This document shows positions 26,879-35,077 of a stretch of 64,000 nucleotides of DNA, in pieces; the first letter of the stretch is position 1; the number at the start of each line of letters is the position of its first letter. This DNA is from Solibacter sp039934035 (GTDB lineage Bacteria > Acidobacteriota > Terriglobia > Bryobacterales > Bryobacteraceae), in contig JBDTMZ010000008.1 of NCBI GenBank assembly GCA_039934035.1, forward strand, positions 17,232-81,231. The letters run 5' to 3'. Below the pieces are notes generated by a model. The model made no database searches, was not told the origin of the DNA, and saw nothing but the letters and a program-made list of their open reading frames with translations. The translations under genes and the position numbers were made by a program.

Positions 26879-27931
26879 CTACTTCTTGTGCATCACCTTG
26901 AAGATGTATGCGAGGATCTCGGCCACCGCTTTGTAAAGCTGCGGCGGAATCTCCTGACCCACGCCAACCGATTTGTACAGGGCCTGCGCCAACGGCGGGT
27001 TTTCGATCAGCGGCACATTGTTGTCCAGGGCTCTCTGCTTAATACGCAACGCGAGATAGTTCTTGCCTTTTGCGACCACCATTGGCGCTGCCATGCCGTC
27101 CGGGTCGTATTTGAGGGCGACGGCGAAATGAGTAGGGTTGACCACCACGGCGGTGGCCGAGGCCACATCCTTCATCATGCGGCGGCGGGCCTGGTCGCGC
27201 CGCAGGGCTCGGATCTTGGCTTTCATGTGTGGGTTGCCTTCGCTCTCCTTGGCCTCGTCCTTGACCTCCTGCTTGCTCATCTTGAGTTCGTTGGAGTGTT
27301 TGCGCGTTTCGCGCAACAATTCCACGCAGCCGAAAACGAAGAACAGCGCGGCGGCCTTCCACATCAGTGACTGGATGGCGCCTGTCACGACATGCATCCC
27401 CGAGGCGACGGATATGCGCGGCAGTAGCATGAAGGTATCCAAGTGCTCCGACGCCACCGCGTAGATCGCGCCTCCGAATAGGGGCAGCAGGATCAGGGCC
27501 TGGAACATGGCGGGGAAGTTCTGACCGGGCAGCTGTTTGAGCTTCGAAAGCGGGTTCATCCGTTTGGCGTCAGGGAGCAGTTTCTTGGCCGAAAGCCCGA
27601 ACTTCGTAATGCCCAGTTGCACCGCCAGGGTTACCACCACCAGCACGGCGCCGCCCTTCAGCAGAGGCAATACACATCGGTAACCCATATCCGCGCTCAT
27701 CCGGAATAAACCCGCGGAGCTGACTTGCGGGGCAAACGCGTACTTGAGCAGGCCGCGCATACCGAGCAGAGTTCCATTCACCCAATCCCAGCCGTTGGAT
27801 TGCACCAGGAACACGAAAGTACAGAACTGCATGCCGCCTACGAACTGCTTGGCCGATGGGAACTGTCCTTCCTCACGGGCCTTGTCCTGGCGTTTCTTGG
27901 TGGGCTGTTCGGTCTTTTGAGCATCGGCCAT
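26879..27931 (-). CDS. flhB: Flagellar export switch protein FlhB
   Basis: FlhB (350 residues) starts with EQPTKKRQDKAREEGQ, the conserved cytoplasmic lead-in. Four membrane segments follow (about 30-210). The C-terminal domain carries the autocleavage site in VVVNPTHFAVALKYD (cleavage between Asn and Pro of NPTH). Cleavage switches export from hook to filament substrates. It lies between fliR and flhA. Confidence 0.96.
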   Translation of the reverse strand: MADAQKTEQPTKKRQDKAREEGQFPSAKQFVGGMQFCTFVFLVQSNGWDWVNGTLLGMRGLLKYAFAPQVSSAGLFRMSADMGYRCVLPLLKGGAVLVVVTLAVQLGITKFGLSAKKLLPDAKRMNPLSKLKQLPGQNFPAMFQALILLPLFGGAIYAVASEHLDTFMLLPRISVASGMHVVTGAIQSLMWKAAALFFVFGCVELLRETRKHSNELKMSKQEVKDEAKESEGNPHMKAKIRALRRDQARRRMMKDVASATAVVVNPTHFAVALKYDPDGMAAPMVVAKGKNYLALRIKQRALDNNVPLIENPPLAQALYKSVGVGQEIPPQLYKAVAEILAYIFKVMHKK

Positions 27932-27933
27932 GA

Positions 27934-28704
27934 CTAGTGACCGACCAGAGCCGGCAGTGCACCGAACAGGCGCTCGGCATACGACTGGCAGATTGCGGGG
28001 AAGATTGAGGCCATGGCGGAGACCACTACGAGGCCGGCCAGCATTTTCGCCGGAAAGGTCAGCGACCCGAGCTGCAACTGGGCGTTGATGCGTCCGAGCA
28101 GGGCCAATGCGATATCCACCATCACCATCAGCGCGACCACAGGGAATGCGAGCCTTACACCGGTCGTGAAGATGGTGGAACCCAGCTGGATGACAACATC
28201 TGCGTGGGCCGGCGTGATAACGAAGGTGCCGGGTGGGGTATTCTCCAGGCTGCGGGCGAACAAACGCAGTACTTCGCGGTGCAACCCCAGGGAGAAGAAC
28301 AAAAGCCCGGAAATGGATTGAGCAAGTATGACAAAGATGCTGGAGTCGGCCTGCGTCGTGGGGTCAATGGTGGAAGCGAAGGAGTACCCGGCCTGCAGGC
28401 CAACCATCTGGCCGAAGACGCCGAAGGCTTCGGCCAGGAAGCTCACCACCAATCCAACCGTAATCCCCAGGGCAGCCTCGGAGATCATCCAGCCGGCCAG
28501 CAGGCCGATTCCAGGCGCAACGGCGATCACGGGCCAAAGCGGATACAAGGCGATCGTGAAGCTTAGTGCGAGAATGACGCGGACGGGCTCCGGGCCGGCG
28601 GAAAATCCGGGAATGGGCACGAATACGATGGCGCCTGAAATACGCGCGAGGACCAACAGGAACCCATAGATGGTGGTTAGCGGAAGGCTGGCTTCACTGG
28701 GCAT
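27934..28704 (-). CDS. fliR: Flagellar export protein FliR
   Basis: FliR (256 residues) is an inner-membrane export-gate protein with about six hydrophobic segments. The family region GQMVGLQAGYSFASTIDPTT is visible near residues 95-115. Its start overlaps the end of fliQ by 11 bp, and flhB starts 2 bp after it. Confidence 0.94.
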   Translation of the reverse strand: MPSEASLPLTTIYGFLLVLARISGAIVFVPIPGFSAGPEPVRVILALSFTIALYPLWPVIAVAPGIGLLAGWMISEAALGITVGLVVSFLAEAFGVFGQMVGLQAGYSFASTIDPTTQADSSIFVILAQSISGLLFFSLGLHREVLRLFARSLENTPPGTFVITPAHADVVIQLGSTIFTTGVRLAFPVVALMVMVDIALALLGRINAQLQLGSLTFPAKMLAGLVVVSAMASIFPAICQSYAERLFGALPALVGH

Positions 28705-28963
28705 ACCGGCTGAGATTTCCCAATATCGAAATGGCGTAGGTACTGGCCTTTTGCAGCATCCAAGGCATGGCCAGGATAAGAACTGCCAGCACGGCGGCCA
28801 GCCGGGGGACCGTACTGAAGGCCGAGTCCTGGATCGAAGTCACGATCTGGAGCAGGCTCATTACGATACCGGCCACTAAGCCGACCAGCAGGACGGGCGC
28901 GCTGAGCCAGAACGCCATCATTAGCGCATCGCGCACAATTTGTACAACCGCATCCGAGTTCAT
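28694..28963 (-). CDS. fliQ: Flagellar export protein FliQ
   Basis: FliQ (89 residues) has two membrane segments (about 14-38 and 50-75) and the family stretch APVLLVGLVAGIVMSLLQIV followed by TSIQDSAFSTVPR. It overlaps fliP by 4 bp and fliR by 11 bp. The size is normal. Confidence 0.95.
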   Translation of the reverse strand: MNSDAVVQIVRDALMMAFWLSAPVLLVGLVAGIVMSLLQIVTSIQDSAFSTVPRLAAVLAVLILAMPWMLQKASTYAISILGNLSRYAQ

Positions 28964-29715
28964 TGCGTGTAAAAGCCTTTCATGAGAGACCCGATCACCA
29001 GGTTCCAGCCGTCCACCAGGACGAACAGCAGCACCTTAAAGGGCGCCGAAATCATGACAGGTGGCAATTGCATCATGCCGATCGAGACCGTCACCGAAGC
29101 GATGACGAGGTCAATCACCAGGAAAGGCAGATACAGCACGGCTCCAATCTGAAATCCCGCCTTGAGTTCAGAAAGGATGTATGCGGGAATGAGGACTTTG
29201 ATATCGAGGTCCGCGCGAGTGCGCGGCGGCGTCGAGTGCGTGACCTCTACAAACAACTTAATATCCTTTTCGCGGGCAAATCTCATCAGGAACACGCGCA
29301 ACGGCCTGGCGCCCTCAACGAAGGCCTGTGAGGTGGTCAGCTTGCCCTGTTCCATTGGTTCCCAGCCCTGGTGGTACATGTCCGTCGCGATGGGCTGCAT
29401 GACGAGAATGCTGAGGAAGAGCGCCAATCCCACCAGCACCTGGTTGGAAGGCGTTGATTGCGTCCCGAGTGCCTGGCGCAGAAAGTGCAGAACGATCACG
29501 ATCCGCAGGAAGGGCGTAATGGACATCAACACCGCCGGCAGCAGTGTCAGCAGTGTCATCAGGATGACGATCTGCATGGGTGCGCTGATGGACTGATCGC
29601 CGTTGGTGAGGTTGGCGCCCAACAGCGGGCCTGGGGCTGCTGCGGAATGACCTGCCGGGGACAGAAGCAGCATCAGGACGAGCAGCACTGCCCGGTAGAT
29701 TCTCGCCCGTATCAA
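28960..29715 (-). CDS. fliP: Flagellar export protein FliP
   Basis: FliP (251 residues). I place the start at TTG 29715, which overlaps the fliO stop (TTGA). It gives a cleavable signal peptide (YRAVLLVLMLLLSPAGHSAA), typical of FliP. The 75 codons upstream lie inside fliO in another frame. Motifs: ITPFLRIVIVLHFLRQALGT and the periplasmic EGARPLRVFLMRFAREKD. Four membrane segments are seen. Confidence 0.94.
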   Translation of the reverse strand: MIRARIYRAVLLVLMLLLSPAGHSAAAPGPLLGANLTNGDQSISAPMQIVILMTLLTLLPAVLMSITPFLRIVIVLHFLRQALGTQSTPSNQVLVGLALFLSILVMQPIATDMYHQGWEPMEQGKLTTSQAFVEGARPLRVFLMRFAREKDIKLFVEVTHSTPPRTRADLDIKVLIPAYILSELKAGFQIGAVLYLPFLVIDLVIASVTVSIGMMQLPPVMISAPFKVLLFVLVDGWNLVIGSLMKGFYTQ

Positions 29716-30005
29716 CTTTTCACCGCGGAAAGATGACTTTCGAATTGCGCCAAGGGGCCGCTCTCCAGTAAATGGCAGCCGGCGGGTGAAGCGGCGATCA
29801 GGATCGCACGGTCCCCGACGCGCACCAGGTGAAGCGCGTTGCCGGCGGAGAGGGGCAGGCACTCCATGCTTTGCAGAGTTCCTCCCTTGCGGCGCCGAGT
29901 AATTCCGGAGACGTGTGCCAGGCCCCTGCGGCGCAGCCACCAGAGGGTCGCCCCGAGGAGTCCGAAGACCACCAGGACACCAAGCGTTTGTTGCAGAGTT
30001 TCCAT
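29712..30005 (-). CDS. fliO: Flagellar export protein FliO
   Basis: FliO (97 residues) has one N-terminal membrane segment (LGVLVVFGLLGATLWWLRRR, residues 8-27). The cytoplasmic tail shows the FliO pattern (LQSMECLPLSAGNALHLVRV; LIAASPAGCHLL). FliO helps assemble FliP rings. It starts 3 bp after fliN and overlaps fliP. Confidence 0.88.
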   Translation of the reverse strand: METLQQTLGVLVVFGLLGATLWWLRRRGLAHVSGITRRRKGGTLQSMECLPLSAGNALHLVRVGDRAILIAASPAGCHLLESGPLAQFESHLSAVKS

Positions 30006-30008
30006 GGT

Positions 30009-30257
30009 TTACACGTCCTCAAAGAAGTCGGTGAGGCGGATCCCGGTGCTTGTCTCGCCGGCGACAATTTCGCCAAATCCCAACAGCGACCCGCCCACCC
30101 GGACGTCCAGATTCTCTCCGGCCAACCGGTTCATGCGAAGGACCGTACCGACGTCCAGCGCGAGGATCTGGCGCACCGTCAAGGTGCGGCGGTCCAATTC
30201 CACATCGACGTCCATGGGGACATCGAGGTACAGCGCCAGTTCTTCGCTTGCCGTCAA
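30009..30257 (-). CDS. fliN: Flagellar motor switch protein FliN, short form
   Basis: An 82-residue protein that is just the SpoA domain: YLDVPMDVDVELDRRTLTVR, then LDVGTVLRMNRLAGENLDV and an end in GIRLTDFF. FliN forms the bottom of the C ring. It lies between flgE and fliO, the normal site. A second, longer FliN-like gene is at 39109. Confidence 0.9.
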   Translation of the reverse strand: MTASEELALYLDVPMDVDVELDRRTLTVRQILALDVGTVLRMNRLAGENLDVRVGGSLLGFGEIVAGETSTGIRLTDFFEDV

Positions 30258-30269
30258 TTTGGGCCTACG

Positions 30270-31553
30270 TTACCGGATCAGGTTGATGGTGTCCTGGCTG
30301 AGCTGGTCGCCCGCCGTAATTACTTTGCCATTTGCCTGGTATGCGCGCTGCAGAACGATGAGGTTGGTGAATTCCTTGGCGATATCGACCGTGGAGGATT
30401 CGAGCGAACCACCTTGTATCTGGCCGCGGCCTCCGGTATTGGCCACACCGACCGCAGGCAGTGCAGTCGCTGCGCTGGCCTCATAGTTGTTCTGTCCCAC
30501 TGCCATCAGCGATCCGGGGTTTCGAATGGAGGCCAGCGCCAGTTGCGCGACCACTTGTTGGGTACCGTTGGAATACTGGGCCAGCACCTCTCCGCCGTCA
30601 CCCAGGCCGACACGAACCAATTGAGCGGCCGGAACGCCGTCCTGCGAATTGGCGGAGGTGGCAGATGGCTGCGAGAACTGCGTAATCGTCGGGTTCCCGT
30701 CGGCGCCGAACAGATTGAAGTTAATATTCATGTCCGCGGAACTGTCGACAAGTCCGGTAACGCTGACGGGGATGGCGCCGGGCGCCACCGGGCTCACCAT
30801 TTTGCCCGAAGAGTCGAAGGTGAGAACGCCGGGAGTGGCGAGAAGGGCTGTCGGCGTGCCGGGAACTCCTGCCGTGGTCGCATTGCCGGGAATTGTGATC
30901 TGATAATTCCACTGCAGCGGTGTTGCCGGATCCTTGGTGAAGGTTGCGGTCATCACCAGTGGATTCCCAAGAGAATCCACCACCTGGATGGGGGTGGAGA
31001 AATTGTCCTGTGTGGGTCCGGTCGACACACCCGCCACGGCCGATGCATTGAGGTTCACACCCAGAGAAAAGTTGGAGGTGGCCAAGGGTTGCCGCAGTTG
31101 ACCCACGGGAATCTGGATGTCACCGACGGCGCCGCTGGTGTTCAACACTCCGTTGGCCAACGTCCAGCCCTCCACGCGCTGGCCCGTGCTGGTAAGCAGG
31201 TTCCCGCCTTTATCGATTTGAAAATCGCCGGCGCGGGTGTACAACTGCGCATTTGTCGAAGGGTCCCGCACCACGAAGAATCCATCTCCCTGAATGGCCG
31301 CGTCGAGCAGTCCGGAGCTGGCCTGCAAGGCTCCTTGGGAGAACTGCCGCATGGTAAGCGGTCGCGCGGTACCGAACCCAACCTGAGTTTCACCCAGCCC
31401 TGCGCCGAGAGACTGCGTGACCAGGTCATGAAAGGAGACGACGCTTTCCTTATAACCGGTCGTGTTGAGATTGGCCAGGTTGTTGCCGACTACATCAATG
31501 GCCGTCGATGTGGCGTTGAGTGCCGATAGTGCCGTTGAAAATGAAGTGAACAT
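30270..31553 (-). CDS. flgE: Flagellar hook protein FlgE
   Basis: FlgE (427 residues). The N-terminus (STALSALNATSTAIDVVGNN followed by LANLNTTGYK) and the C-terminus (SLESSTVDIAKEFTNLIVLQ, then RAYQANGKVITAGDQL) are the D0 helices of hook-type axial proteins. The long middle region is variable. It follows flgD and precedes fliN. Confidence 0.95.
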   Translation of the reverse strand: MFTSFSTALSALNATSTAIDVVGNNLANLNTTGYKESVVSFHDLVTQSLGAGLGETQVGFGTARPLTMRQFSQGALQASSGLLDAAIQGDGFFVVRDPSTNAQLYTRAGDFQIDKGGNLLTSTGQRVEGWTLANGVLNTSGAVGDIQIPVGQLRQPLATSNFSLGVNLNASAVAGVSTGPTQDNFSTPIQVVDSLGNPLVMTATFTKDPATPLQWNYQITIPGNATTAGVPGTPTALLATPGVLTFDSSGKMVSPVAPGAIPVSVTGLVDSSADMNINFNLFGADGNPTITQFSQPSATSANSQDGVPAAQLVRVGLGDGGEVLAQYSNGTQQVVAQLALASIRNPGSLMAVGQNNYEASAATALPAVGVANTGGRGQIQGGSLESSTVDIAKEFTNLIVLQRAYQANGKVITAGDQLSQDTINLIR

Positions 31554-31574
31554 AATTCTCCAGTAGGTTTGCGA

Positions 31575-31889
31575 TTAACCGCCGGTGGTTGGCGGGGTGG
31601 CGGTTGCGGCCGTCTTCATGGCATCGACACCCTGGCGGATGGCGATGACCTGTTCCAGTTGGCTGAACTGAGCGAGTTGCGCCACGAACTGCGAGGGGTC
31701 CGAAGGACTGGTGGGGTCCTGGTTCTTGATCTGTGCCACCAGAAGCTGCAGAAACATCTGCTCGGAGGGCGCCGTGCCACCCAGGCCGGTGGCTGCCGTT
31801 GACGAAGTCGAAGAGCCAGTCGCGCCTGCCGCGGTACGGGAGGCGAACGGATCGAAGGGGGTCGGGTTGTTTATCGGGTTGGTAACCAA
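31575..31889 (-). CDS. flgD: Hook-cap assembly protein FlgD, short form
   Basis: FlgD (104 residues) has the conserved N-terminal part: QMFLQLLVAQIKNQDPTSPS and DPSQFVAQLAQFSQLEQVIA. Most FlgD proteins are 220 residues or more and carry a TUDOR/Ig-like C-terminal domain. That part is absent here, and the frame ends cleanly 21 bp before flgE. Short FlgD forms exist elsewhere, so it may still work as a hook scaffold. It overlaps fliK by 19 bp. Confidence 0.9.
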   Translation of the reverse strand: MVTNPINNPTPFDPFASRTAAGATGSSTSSTAATGLGGTAPSEQMFLQLLVAQIKNQDPTSPSDPSQFVAQLAQFSQLEQVIAIRQGVDAMKTAATATPPTTGG

Positions 31890-33250
31890 TTGGTGCTCCT
31901 GTTGTTCCGGCGCTGCGCCAGAGAATTTTCCACTTCTTCCACCCAGGCTGGACGCTTGCCGCGCTCGTCCTGATGTTGTTGCTGCTGTCCGGAACCTCCG
32001 TGCTGCGAATTCTGGCCCTGGCCGCGCGAGGAGTCCCGTTGATCCGGGGTTGCCCGCTGGTCAGAGAGATTCGAGGAACCGGAGCTCAGAGGCGCGGCTG
32101 TCTCTGTGCTGTACCCGCTCTGGGCGAGTTTGCCGCTCAGGTTGCCCAGATCCTGCCGCAAATCGTGAGCCAGCGCAACATCCGGCGTCCGGACGCTGAC
32201 GTGCACTTCGCCGGCGCGCTCCACAAGGCGCACTTCCACCTTACGATCGTCCGTGCCCGATACCTGCAGCGAGATCTCTCGCGCGGGGCGCGTGGTTGCG
32301 GGCCCGTCCTCCCCGTCAATCGGAATAGGGGCGGGTGTGGGCATGGGTTGAGCCGTAGACTTAGGGGCCGTAGCGCTTTCGGGCGCGGCGGGCGTTGTGA
32401 CGGAATGAGTAAGCGGCGTCACCCGCGATTCCGCAGGCTGATCCGTTACCGCCGGCATTACCACTTTCTCTGTGTGCGTTGCTTTCTCCGGCTGGTCCGG
32501 GAGAGCGATCTTGCTGGGGGCCGCGTGATTCCCGCGACTGGAATCCCCGCTGCCGCGCCGTGGATCGGCGGCGGATTTGTCTTCAGGTTGCGCCGCGGGG
32601 AGGCTACCGATTGTGCTATCCGAACTTTCGCCGTTCTTTGCCGCCAAGCCGTGTGCCGGCAGGGATGGTGTGCCTGGCTGTTCCGCGAGGGCGGGCGTTG
32701 CCACTCCTGGTTTTACGGATGCAGGCAGAACGACGGTGGCCTTCGCCAGAGCGAGGGCCACCTCGGGGCCGTTAGCGCCCGGCAAAGTGTCCGGAACGGG
32801 CTGGACTGCCGAGGTGAGAGGTTTCAGTCGAAGCGCGAATGCCAGATCAGCCTGCGATCCGGCGTCGCCACCGGCCTTCCACTGCACGCGGAGTTCACCC
32901 AGGCCCGCAGACTCCGGGAGCGTTGCTATGCTGGGGAACGCGGCGCCCATTTTATTGGCCAATGAAGCCGGATCCAGCCGAACGGGGTTGCCTGCCGCGG
33001 CTTCAGCGATGAACGGAAGCCATACTGGCAGGTTCCGATCGCCGGGCGCTGCGGGAATTTCCGCGTCAGGGCCGGGTGAGCCTGAGGCGCTTTTTTCGCG
33101 TTTACTATCCTTCTTGACAGTCCCCGAAGGCTTCAAGGTTCCCGATGGCGTAGCATACTCCTCGCCGGATACTCCAACCAGACTCTGCTGCAAGAAGTCG
33201 AGAAAACTTGTGGATGGCTGGCTGACTGCGCCGGTCGCGTTGAAGCTCAT
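31871..33250 (-). CDS. fliK: Hook-length control protein FliK
   Basis: FliK (459 residues from ATG 33250). The N-terminal three quarters are Pro/Ala-rich and likely extended. The C-terminal domain has VEVRLVERAGEVHVSVRTPD, then LRQDLGNLSGKLAQSGY, the substrate-specificity switch domain. An in-frame GTG at 33328 would add 26 residues, but it lies at the predicted transcription start of the sigma-54 promoter, so ATG 33250 is preferred. First gene of the fliK-flhA operon. Confidence 0.85.
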   Translation of the reverse strand: MSFNATGAVSQPSTSFLDFLQQSLVGVSGEEYATPSGTLKPSGTVKKDSKREKSASGSPGPDAEIPAAPGDRNLPVWLPFIAEAAAGNPVRLDPASLANKMGAAFPSIATLPESAGLGELRVQWKAGGDAGSQADLAFALRLKPLTSAVQPVPDTLPGANGPEVALALAKATVVLPASVKPGVATPALAEQPGTPSLPAHGLAAKNGESSDSTIGSLPAAQPEDKSAADPRRGSGDSSRGNHAAPSKIALPDQPEKATHTEKVVMPAVTDQPAESRVTPLTHSVTTPAAPESATAPKSTAQPMPTPAPIPIDGEDGPATTRPAREISLQVSGTDDRKVEVRLVERAGEVHVSVRTPDVALAHDLRQDLGNLSGKLAQSGYSTETAAPLSSGSSNLSDQRATPDQRDSSRGQGQNSQHGGSGQQQQHQDERGKRPAWVEEVENSLAQRRNNRSTNWLPTR

Positions 33251-33338
33251 CGTTCCCGCGGACACATCATCTCGCGCCGGAACAGGGGATGCGGCCAGGC
33301 GCTGTGCAGTCGGTAGAGTCGCAATCACGCTGGGAATA

Positions 33339-33357
33339 TTGCATTCGTGATGCCAAG
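33339..33357 (-). promoter_or_regulatory. Sigma-54 promoter of the fliK-flhA operon
   Basis: Minus strand: CTTGGCATCACGAATGCAA, with GG (33353-33354) and GC (33341-33342) ten bases apart. It agrees with YTGGCACGRNNNTTGCW at TTGGCA and TGCA. The predicted start is near 33329, giving a 79-base leader to ATG 33250. Confidence 0.7.
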
Positions 33358-33503
33358 CGCGGCATTCAGGAACACGAAGGAGTTACTCCGGCCGGGACTG
33401 GCGGAATATCGGCGAACGCGCGCTCGCCGTCGAAATTAAGGCGGTGACTAACACCGACCTAGCTGCCTTATCGGCCTTTGTAGTGGACTTATCGTCTTTT
33501 TCT

Positions 33504-33521
33504 TTGGCTAAACACATGCTT
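33504..33521 (+). promoter_or_regulatory. Sigma-54-like promoter of the flgF operon
   Basis: TTGGCTAAACACATGCTT, with GG (33506-33507) and GC (33518-33519) ten bases apart. The predicted transcript would start at about 33531, only five bases before the flgF ATG, so the mRNA would be almost leaderless. It is divergent from the fliK promoter, with about 145 bp between for activator binding. Confidence 0.5.
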
Positions 33522-33535
33522 ATTAAAAAGGTTCA

Positions 33536-34264
33536 ATGGACCCACTTACCATTTCCGCTGCCAGCGGGATGCGATCACGCATGGAATCGCTGGACATGCT
33601 GGCGAACAATATCGCGAACACCGACACTGGCGGGTACAAAACGGATCGCGAGTTCTATAGTTTGTACACTTCAGCGGAAGCCTCTGGCGACGACCCGGCG
33701 ACGCTGCCCGTAATCGAGAGGAATTACACCGATTACTCACAAGGAAGCATGCGCGTGACCTCAAATCCCCTGGACCTAGGAATTCAGGGCAAAGGATTCT
33801 TCGCAGTGGACTCCCCTGCCGGCGTAGCCTACACGCGCAACGGGAACTTTCAGCTGACTTCGGCGGGAAAGCTAGTCAACGCAGATGGGTACACAGTACG
33901 CAGCGCGACTGGCAAACCCATTGTGCTCGACCCAACGCTGCCCGTGGACGTCGCCGAAGACGGCACGATCAGCCAGTCCGGACAGACCGGAGGCAAGCTG
34001 GCAGTGCTGGACTTCGCGGATCAGGGGGCGCTGGTGAAGCAGGGCAACACGCTCTTTCGTCCCGCAGACCCGAAGACCACGCCGGTCGCGACCTCTGCCC
34101 AGGTGCAGCAGGGCCGTCTGGAGAGTTCCAACGTCGGCAACTCCGAATCGGTAGTGCGGCTGGTCAGCGTGATGCGCCAGTTCGACATGCTTCAGAAGGC
34201 AATCCATATAGCCTCGCAGATGAACCAGAAAGCAATCACCGAAGTAGCAAAAGTCGGGCAATAG
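33536..34264 (+). CDS. flgF: Flagellar basal-body rod protein FlgF
   Basis: FlgF (242 residues), a rod protein. The N-terminus (ISAASGMRSRMESLDMLANN followed by IANTDTGGYKTDR) and GIQGKGFFAVDSPAGVAYTR are diagnostic. The C-terminal helix is VVRLVSVMRQFDMLQKAI. AAGG lies five bases before the ATG. First gene of flgF-flgG-flgA-flgH-flgI-flgJ. Confidence 0.93.
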   Translation: MDPLTISAASGMRSRMESLDMLANNIANTDTGGYKTDREFYSLYTSAEASGDDPATLPVIERNYTDYSQGSMRVTSNPLDLGIQGKGFFAVDSPAGVAYTRNGNFQLTSAGKLVNADGYTVRSATGKPIVLDPTLPVDVAEDGTISQSGQTGGKLAVLDFADQGALVKQGNTLFRPADPKTTPVATSAQVQQGRLESSNVGNSESVVRLVSVMRQFDMLQKAIHIASQMNQKAITEVAKVGQ

Positions 34265-34285
34265 CGGAAGGAAACGGACAATCTC

Positions 34286-35077
34286 ATGATCAGAGCACTC
34301 TACAGCGCTGCCAGCGGCATGACCGCCCAGCAGATGAACGTGGACAACATCGCCAACAACCTGGCAAACGCCAACACCACGGGATACAAGATGCGGCGAA
34401 CCCAGTTCCAGGACCTGATGTACCAGAACGTCACGCAACCCGGGACCGCCGCCGGACAGCAGACGACGGTGCCTACAGGACTCCAGGTGGGACTCGGAAC
34501 GCGCCCCGTGGCGAACGAGATCGTCTTTACCCAGGGCAGTTTTGCCCAAACGGGCAGCCCTCTGGACATCGTCATTCAAGGCCACGGTTTCTTCCAGGTA
34601 CGGATGCCCTCGGGTGAAACGTCCTACACGCGCGATGGAAGTTTTCAACTGGATAAGGACGGGAACATTGTGACGTCGAGCGGCAACCCGATCGAGCCGC
34701 AGATCACGATACCGGCGCAGGCGCAGAATATCACCATCGCCAATGACGGCACGGTCAGCTACACCCAGGCAGGTCAAACGGCGACTCAGCTTGCGGGACA
34801 AATCCAGCTGGCGAACTTTCAGAATCCCGCGGGCCTGAATGCGGTCGGCGGCAACCTCTTTACGGCTACCGATGCCTCGGGCCAACCGACGGTCGCCAAC
34901 CCCGGCGGGCAGGAAGGACTCGGCACGCTGCTGCAAGGCTACCAGGAACAATCCAACGTCAGCGTAGTCCAGGAATTCATCAACCTGATTGCCGCGCAGC
35001 GCGGGTACGAGGCGAATTCCAAGGTGGTGAAGGCTGCCGACGAGATGTATCAGCAGGTTAATAACATCGCCCAATGA
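34286..35077 (+). CDS. flgG: Distal rod protein FlgG
   Basis: FlgG (263 residues) begins MIRALYSAASGMTAQQMNVD, followed by NIANNLANANTTGYK. It has IQGHGFFQVRMPSGETSYTR and ends with the LIAAQRGYEANSKVVKAADE helix. The length is exactly that of the family. It overlaps flgA by 4 bp. Confidence 0.97.
   Translation: MIRALYSAASGMTAQQMNVDNIANNLANANTTGYKMRRTQFQDLMYQNVTQPGTAAGQQTTVPTGLQVGLGTRPVANEIVFTQGSFAQTGSPLDIVIQGHGFFQVRMPSGETSYTRDGSFQLDKDGNIVTSSGNPIEPQITIPAQAQNITIANDGTVSYTQAGQTATQLAGQIQLANFQNPAGLNAVGGNLFTATDASGQPTVANPGGQEGLGTLLQGYQEQSNVSVVQEFINLIAAQRGYEANSKVVKAADEMYQQVNNIAQ

Noticed and set aside
29829..31529. 566-codon frame opposite fliO, fliN and flgE
   Set aside because: Antisense shadow; the genes on the minus strand are unmistakable.
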